A DNA stretch of 10,925 nt from Microbacteriaceae bacterium UBA6152 (GTDB taxonomy: Bacteria; Actinomycetota; Actinomycetes; Actinomycetales; Microbacteriaceae), in contig DIUS01000138.1 in NCBI GenBank assembly GCA_002423075.1, positions 7,047 through 17,971 of the forward strand, written 5' to 3'. Of this stretch, positions 6,089 through 10,925 are shown piece by piece (position 1 is the first letter of the stretch; each line of letters starts with the position of its first letter). Under the pieces are notes generated by a model. It ran no database searches, was not told the DNA's origin, and saw only the letters and a program-made list of their open reading frames with translations. A program made the translations under genes and the position numbers.

Positions 6089-8518
6089 CTACGCACCCGC
6101 GCTGTGGAGAATTGCCGCCCAGTTCGGGGAGCTCTTGATCTGCGTCTCGGTGACGAGGAGGTAGCGCCAGGTGCCGAAAAGCTTCGATTCGTTGACAGCA
6201 CTCGCCCACTCCTCGGCCGTCTTCTTCTTGTCGGCGACGTCGGTGTCGTTCGCTGCTGCGGCGTCTGACTTGGTTTCCACGAGCCAGTGAACACCATCTG
6301 TGTCGATGACGATGAAGTCTGCGAAGTACCGGCCAGCGGGCAGTCGGGTGACGTAGGCACCGTCTGACGGATACAGCCGTAACCACCAGGCCACGGCGTC
6401 GCTCTGGTCGACAGTCGTAGCGAAGGCAAACTCTCCGGTCTTCGAATCGAAGGAGGCCGCCGCTTCGGCCGACTTCGTCCACTCGCCGTACCATTCGCCG
6501 ACGACGAACTCTGAGTACCACGGGTGGATGATCGAAGGTTTCGGGCGTGGTGTGAGCAGTTCGACTTCGTTCCATACGAACGAGGGCTGGCGGTCGTTGC
6601 GATCGTAGGCTGCGCGCACCAACGAGGCGATGGCAGACTCGGCCTGCGTCGCTCGTTGCGCGGTCCAGTCTTCGGGGTCAGCCTCAGTGACCCCAGCCGC
6701 AGCCAAGAACTCATCGGCGATCGTCTCGGCGTGCAGCTTCTCGGTGAGCTGTTGCGGCACGAGCCCCAGATCCATGATCCGTCGCACCAAGTCGTTTCGC
6801 ACTTCGGCGGCGCTGATGAAGTTCTGGGTCGCTGTCACGCTCGCAACGGCCTGCGTGCTCACCGTGACCTCGTCTTCGAGATCGCGATTCGCCACGATTG
6901 CTTGCCCCTGCAGGGTGACGTCGTAGTTCACCCGGTATTGCTGCCCGGCAAGACGCACGGCGTCGAGATCGACGCGCTCGAGGGTGAACGGGACGGGTGC
7001 GAGTGCACGATCACGTCGAGGGAAGACGATGCGCGGTCGACCCTCGACATATGGCAGGTACTGGCCTATGGCCTCGATGTCGCGCTCAATGCTCGCGGCG
7101 CTGGCGTCGACAGGCTGGATAATGAGCAAGTCTGCTTCACTCATTCCACCGAGTGCGCCGTCACCGCCTGCACGGCCGCCGAGTTCGTCGACCACCCCGG
7201 GGGTGATGCGCACGGTGCCATCGGGCAACTCGGTCGTCACCGGAGCCGCTCCTCCGGCGCCCGTTAGCCCTCCAGTAGACGGTGCGACGCTCGCGATGCG
7301 CTCGAGCAACGAGTCTTTGCTGCGCAACAACTGCGTGTAGCTCTCGTGGGCGACGACATCGACGTGGTCGATCGCCGGAATACCTGTTCTCGCTCCGAAG
7401 GGAAGCCGCAACCCACGACCCAGAATCTGTTCGGTGAGCGTCTGTGAGGCGAGGGCCCGCAGGCCGACGATCACGCCAATGTTCTTGACGTCCCACCCCT
7501 CTTTGAGCTTGTCGACGCTGACGATCGCGCGCACGGGTGAGTCGGGCTTTTCGACGTCGGCCAATGCAGCCAGCGCGGCATCACTCGACAGTGAAGTGAT
7601 CAACAGCACTTCGCCATCTTCGGGCAGGTGCGCGGTGAGTTTGTCAGCAACCTGCTCGGCATCCTGGATCGTTTGGCAGACGACGAAGAGCACGGGCGAA
7701 ACGCGTTCGCGCCCGAGCTGATCGGCATACGCGTGCCAGGCCGGCTCACGCAGCGCACGAAGGTGTGCGGCGTCAGCCAGTTGCGTTTCCATGTCTTTCA
7801 GCCCGTCTTGCCGGTAGACGACGACGGGAATCTTCACGAGTCGATCGGCGATCGCTTCGGCGAGGCTGTACCGGTAGATGACTTTGTCGAGATCGGCGCT
7901 GTCGGGCGTCGCGGTCAGCCCAACAAGTGCGCGCGGTGACAGGTCGCGAATCGCCGCGCTGAAGGCGGTGGCGCTCGATCGGTAGACGTGGTGCTCATCG
8001 GCGATAATCACCAGATCATCGGCAGCTCGTAGATGGTCGTACAGGCTGTCGCCGATGAACTCGTCGTCGGCTCGCACTTTGCGGCTGGTGTTGGCAGTCG
8101 GCTTGATGAGCTGCTGCACATTGAAGACGAAGAGCTTCAGCTGCGTCGCGTCGTGCAGGGCGTCACCTACCTGTCCGCGCGCGAAGTTGTCCGCGGTGAT
8201 CAACAGTGGCTCGACCGTGCCGCCCTGCACGAATTTCGCACTGCCGGGGGTGAAGTTGGCGATCGTCTTCTCGTAGATGGTCGTGCCGGGCGTGACGAAC
8301 AGCACGTTGCGCACGCCACTGCGGGCGAGGTACTCGATCAACCCTGCCGCCAGGTAGGTTTTGCCGACTCCGGTGGCCAGGTCGCAGACGACCTCGCGAG
8401 CGTCGCCGTCCTCGATACTTTCAGCGACGGCGCCCAGGGCGATGGCGTTGGGCTTACGCAGGTCCATCGCGGTCGAGATCTCGTCGATGAGGAATTCGTC
8501 GTATGCGATCCAAGTCAT
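6089..8518 (-). CDS. res: Type III restriction enzyme Res subunit (helicase-nuclease)
   Basis: An 809-residue ATP-dependent restriction subunit that translocates on or communicates along DNA and cuts it when complexed with Mod. Superfamily 2 helicase motifs are in order: Walker A ATGVGKT (48-54), DEAH-like DEHH (174-177), motif III TATP (202-205), motif V around VDKLKEGWDVKN (335-346) and motif VI QILGRGLR (364-371). The C-terminal nuclease domain carries a PD-ExK-like site, with D734 in FADFIVID followed by ETK (748-750). Length is within, though toward the short side of, the Type III Res range. All key residues are present, so the enzyme looks intact. ATG at 8518 overlaps the mod stop as ATGA, showing translational coupling with mod. 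A broader label would be DEAD/DEAH helicase family protein; the Mod partner makes Type III the best reading. Confidence 0.92.
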   Translation of the reverse strand: MTWIAYDEFLIDEISTAMDLRKPNAIALGAVAESIEDGDAREVVCDLATGVGKTYLAAGLIEYLARSGVRNVLFVTPGTTIYEKTIANFTPGSAKFVQGGTVEPLLITADNFARGQVGDALHDATQLKLFVFNVQQLIKPTANTSRKVRADDEFIGDSLYDHLRAADDLVIIADEHHVYRSSATAFSAAIRDLSPRALVGLTATPDSADLDKVIYRYSLAEAIADRLVKIPVVVYRQDGLKDMETQLADAAHLRALREPAWHAYADQLGRERVSPVLFVVCQTIQDAEQVADKLTAHLPEDGEVLLITSLSSDAALAALADVEKPDSPVRAIVSVDKLKEGWDVKNIGVIVGLRALASQTLTEQILGRGLRLPFGARTGIPAIDHVDVVAHESYTQLLRSKDSLLERIASVAPSTGGLTGAGGAAPVTTELPDGTVRITPGVVDELGGRAGGDGALGGMSEADLLIIQPVDASAASIERDIEAIGQYLPYVEGRPRIVFPRRDRALAPVPFTLERVDLDAVRLAGQQYRVNYDVTLQGQAIVANRDLEDEVTVSTQAVASVTATQNFISAAEVRNDLVRRIMDLGLVPQQLTEKLHAETIADEFLAAAGVTEADPEDWTAQRATQAESAIASLVRAAYDRNDRQPSFVWNEVELLTPRPKPSIIHPWYSEFVVGEWYGEWTKSAEAAASFDSKTGEFAFATTVDQSDAVAWWLRLYPSDGAYVTRLPAGRYFADFIVIDTDGVHWLVETKSDAAAANDTDVADKKKTAEEWASAVNESKLFGTWRYLLVTETQIKSSPNWAAILHSAGA

Positions 8519-10113
8519 CGCGTCACCGCCCCCGTGCGCGGGAAGAGATCGCGAGGAATGCGAACCACGCGCGATCCCTTGTTCAGCTCTCGCAGGGTGG
8601 TCTGCGCGTCGTCGGTCACGGAGGTGCCCGCGACCAGCGCGGTTTCGCCCTCGGCGAGCGCCGCTGCGATGTCGGCAACGGCGGTCGCATCGACCACGCC
8701 GTCGACCACGGCCAGCCGCGATCGTCCCCGAACACCTGTGAAAACGGGATGCTCGATGAGCGCGTAGCCGAGCTGTGCCGCCACCGCCCGGCGCAACGTG
8801 GAGCCGTCGACGGCCTCAGCCCGATAGACCTCGAGCCCGGCGTCGGCGTCGAGCACCTGCCAGGTGCTCGACGCGATGCGCAGGTCGCGAAAACCACCAC
8901 CGCCCGTCCAGCCCGCCGACTCCGTGATGCCGCCCGGGTCCTCCCCCGCGATCACCTTCTCGAGCCGCGGCTTGGTGAACGTATCGGCCGTGTTCTCGCT
9001 GAGCTCGACGGTCACCCAGCGTCGGCCCATCTTGTGCGCGACGGCGGCCGTCGTGCCTGAGCCGGCAAAGCAGTCGAGCACAATGTCGCCTGGATTGGAG
9101 CCGACTTGCATCACACGCTCAATGAGCTTCTCTGGCTTTGGAGTACTGAACGGATCTCCGCCAAGTAGCGCCTTCGTCTCCTGCTTTCCATTGCGGACGT
9201 AGCCCACTTCCTCAGGCAACCACATCGTTGACGGAACTCTGCCCTGCTGCACCTCCGAAAGGAAAAGCTTCCGAGTGGGCTTGTTGTTTCCGCTCGCACC
9301 CCACCAGATCCGACCGTCGCTGTCCATTTCGGCGAGCTTCTCAGGACTCACAGACCAATACCTCCCGGCGCCCGGGCCGATCCTCCGGCCTCCGGGCGTC
9401 TCAACCTCAAAAGAACCTCGACTATAGAAGTTGCGAGCCGAAAGGTCGGCCGCGAACCACTGGCCCCGCGGGTCGCTGTCCGGGTTCTTGAATTTTTCGT
9501 CCATAGCTGCGGAACGCTGGAGCATGTTCATTTCGAGCCGAGAAACGTCGCTCGCGTACGCCAGGACGAAGTCGACATCTGCTGAAAGGAAGCGGGCGGA
9601 GTTACGCGGCGAGTTAGTCCTTTGCCAGGAGACCGTCGCGACGAAGTTCTGGCGCCCAAAGATCTCGTCCATGAGTACTTTGCAGTACGCCATCTCCGCG
9701 TCATCGAGATGCACCCACACCGAACCATCCGGCGAGAGCAGCTCTTTGATCAGCACGAGACGCTCGCGCATCATGCCGAGCCACACCGAATGCTCGAGCG
9801 AGTCGTCGTAGTGCTCGAAAGCCTGGCCGGTGTTGAAGGGCGGGTCGATGTACACGAGCTTGACCTTGCCCCGATACTCGGCGGCGAACTCTGGGGTGTG
9901 CACGAGCGCGCGCAGAGCATCCAGAGAATCACCGCGAATCAGCAGGTTGTCGCTCGCGTCACCATTGACCTCACCCACCCGACCGACCTCGTCGAGCAGG
10001 CGCACCTCGCGCGCCCGCGGGTCATCGCGGTCGACCCACTCGTAGCCCGACTCACCGTGCGACAGCAGGGCGCGATCTTTGTTGGCCCAGGTGAGCGTAA
10101 GGCGACCAGTCAC
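8515..10113 (-). CDS. mod: Type III DNA methyltransferase Mod subunit (N6-adenine, beta class)
   Basis: A 532-residue methyltransferase that recognises the target and methylates adenine on one strand, protecting host DNA and directing Res. The motif order is that of beta-class enzymes: RGDSLDAL (60-67), catalytic motif IV DPPFNTG (90-96), then after a variable region the AdoMet-binding motif I DCFAGSGTT (347-355). Residues about 160-325 between them are the likely target recognition domain. The GTG at 10113 is preferred because AAGGAA lies eight bases upstream and the conserved protein begins there; the in-frame extension to 10392 crosses the divergent promoter region and the neighbouring gene's start. 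The recognition-domain DNA is poorer in GC than its flanks (hand count 31/60 at 9481-9540 against 43/60 at 8821-8880), as expected of exchangeable specificity regions. First gene of the mod-res cassette. The recognition sequence cannot be predicted. Confidence 0.93.
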   Translation of the reverse strand: MTGRLTLTWANKDRALLSHGESGYEWVDRDDPRAREVRLLDEVGRVGEVNGDASDNLLIRGDSLDALRALVHTPEFAAEYRGKVKLVYIDPPFNTGQAFEHYDDSLEHSVWLGMMRERLVLIKELLSPDGSVWVHLDDAEMAYCKVLMDEIFGRQNFVATVSWQRTNSPRNSARFLSADVDFVLAYASDVSRLEMNMLQRSAAMDEKFKNPDSDPRGQWFAADLSARNFYSRGSFEVETPGGRRIGPGAGRYWSVSPEKLAEMDSDGRIWWGASGNNKPTRKLFLSEVQQGRVPSTMWLPEEVGYVRNGKQETKALLGGDPFSTPKPEKLIERVMQVGSNPGDIVLDCFAGSGTTAAVAHKMGRRWVTVELSENTADTFTKPRLEKVIAGEDPGGITESAGWTGGGGFRDLRIASSTWQVLDADAGLEVYRAEAVDGSTLRRAVAAQLGYALIEHPVFTGVRGRSRLAVVDGVVDATAVADIAAALAEGETALVAGTSVTDDAQTTLRELNKGSRVVRIPRDLFPRTGAVTR

Positions 10114-10194
10114 AGGCAGAGTTCCTTCACTTCGGGAGGCGACGGCGGCGCACGGCGGCGGTGCACCCTCACAGTATCGGGCGGTTCTGACACC

Positions 10195-10224
10195 TTTCGC
10201 GGTAAGGCCCCACAGCCCTATGCT
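10195..10224 (+). promoter_or_regulatory. Candidate promoter for the membrane-anchored protein gene
   Basis: TTTCGC (10195-10200) and TATGCT (10219-10224) are 18 bp apart, a reasonable actinobacterial -35/-10 pair about 60 bp ahead of the ATG at 10285. The mod promoter should lie in the same 171-bp divergent gap on the other strand; TACTGT at 10176-10171 is a weak -10 candidate there. Confidence 0.35.
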
Positions 10225-10284
10225 GAGCGCGACCGGGGCTGACAGCGGCCTCGCCCGCACCGCCGAGCTGACGCAGGAGCCGTG

Positions 10285-10911
10285 ATGAGCGACGACACCC
10301 CCACCGAGCGCTTCGACGCCCCGACCGAGCCGTTGCCCGAGGCCGAGGGCGCCGTCGCGGCCCCTGCCGAGGCGACCGGCGACGAGCGACAAAAGCGCGG
10401 CATGCTCATCGCTCTGCTCGCAATCGCCGGGGCGATTCTCGTGGCGCTCATCGTGCTCATCGTGGTGCTGCTCAGCAACGGGGGCACCGATGACGCCGGG
10501 CCCGCACCCGAGTTCACGACGACCGAGTCGCCGAGCCCGACTCCGACCGAGACCGAGAGCCCCGAGCCCTCAGTCGGGCCCAGCGAGGAGCCGAGCGCGA
10601 CGGCAGCCCCGCCGCCCCAGCCCCCGCAGAGCCCGAGCTTCGCCACTTTCTCAGGCCCCAACCAGGCCACCTGCCCCGACTCCTCGAACTCCGTCGCGAT
10701 CACCTGGAGCTGGAGTAGTAGCAACGCGACAGCCGCCTGGTTCGGCATCGGCACACAGAACGCGAAGGCCGAGCCGTTCGAGTCGGTGCCGACGACCGCG
10801 ACCTACACCTTCAACTACCAGTGCTCGGAAGCGAGCCAGATCTACACGGTCACACTCGAAGACTCGTCCGGCCGCCTCACACACAAGACGGTGACGGTCA
10901 CGCGCAGCTAG
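10285..10911 (+). CDS. Single-pass membrane protein with extracellular two-cysteine domain
   Basis: A 208-residue protein of unknown function. It has an acidic, Pro/Ala-rich cytoplasmic N terminus (1-36), one strong membrane helix after basic residues (about 40-64), a Thr/Ser/Pro/Glu-rich stalk (about 70-118), and a C-terminal domain (120-208) rich in alternating hydrophobic and Thr/Ser residues that suggests a beta-sandwich. C130 and C180 are the only cysteines and probably form a disulfide outside the cell. The positive residues before the helix predict that the C-terminal part is external. ATG at 10285 has AGGAG five bases upstream; the adjacent in-frame GTG at 10282 would leave only two bases. 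Such anchored stalk-plus-Ig-like proteins are frequent in Actinobacteria; no specific family is recognised. Divergent from mod and not obviously linked to it. Confidence 0.8.
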   Translation: MSDDTPTERFDAPTEPLPEAEGAVAAPAEATGDERQKRGMLIALLAIAGAILVALIVLIVVLLSNGGTDDAGPAPEFTTTESPSPTPTETESPEPSVGPSEEPSATAAPPPQPPQSPSFATFSGPNQATCPDSSNSVAITWSWSSSNATAAWFGIGTQNAKAEPFESVPTTATYTFNYQCSEASQIYTVTLEDSSGRLTHKTVTVTRS

Positions 10912-10925
10912 GGCGTGTCTGTTAA

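Noticed and set aside
8033..8767. Plus-strand frames opposite res and mod (also 6524-7267 and 9622-10242)
   Set aside because: All lie antisense to well-supported res or mod coding sequence and show no independent motif or ribosome binding site.
10114..10392. Upstream extension of Mod by 93 codons
   Set aside because: The extension is Gly/Arg/Ala-rich, runs through the divergent promoter region and over the start of the neighbouring gene, and GTG 10113 has a good ribosome binding site.

Overview
The window is high-GC DNA with the look of an actinobacterium, most likely of the Microbacteriaceae or a nearby Micrococcales family. That placement is inferred from the G/C-ending codon use, a translational-type T-box in front of ileS, a class E sortase motif (LADTG) and a SARP-type regulator. 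No rRNA or other taxonomic marker is present.

Left part, minus strand: positions 1-1769 hold the first 589 codons of isoleucyl-tRNA synthetase (ileS), whose 3' end lies outside the window. The gap 1770-2161 is packed with regulation. Read on the minus strand it carries a T-box riboswitch leader for ileS: a short hairpin with an AUC codon in its loop, the T-box core around 1850-1864, and a Shine-Dalgarno sequence at 1775-1778. Read on the plus strand it carries three GTCAC repeats at exactly 11-bp steps (2072-2100), the geometry of SARP binding sites.

Plus strand, 2162-5274: a secreted ice-binding-like (DUF3494) protein with a C-terminal LADTG sortase signal is followed 34 bp later by a SARP/BTAD regulator. 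A likely model is that the regulator acts on the repeats in front of its own operon. A metabolite:H+ symporter of the MFS follows, possibly from a leaderless transcript.

Minus strand, 10113 down to 5271: a Type III restriction-modification cassette. Mod (beta-class adenine methyltransferase) overlaps Res (helicase plus PD-ExK nuclease) by ATGA. Downstream lie a 33-codon candidate small membrane protein and a DUF3800-like putative nuclease whose start overlaps the small ORF. The DUF3800 stop overlaps the symporter stop tail to tail. The candidate unusual system is this four-part arrangement, with a small membrane peptide and an RNase H-like accessory protein downstream of Mod-Res.

Right end, plus strand, 10285-10911: a single-pass membrane protein with a Pro/Ser/Thr/Glu-rich stalk and a small two-cysteine extracellular domain, divergent from mod. 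No tRNA, rRNA, CRISPR array or insertion sequence was seen.
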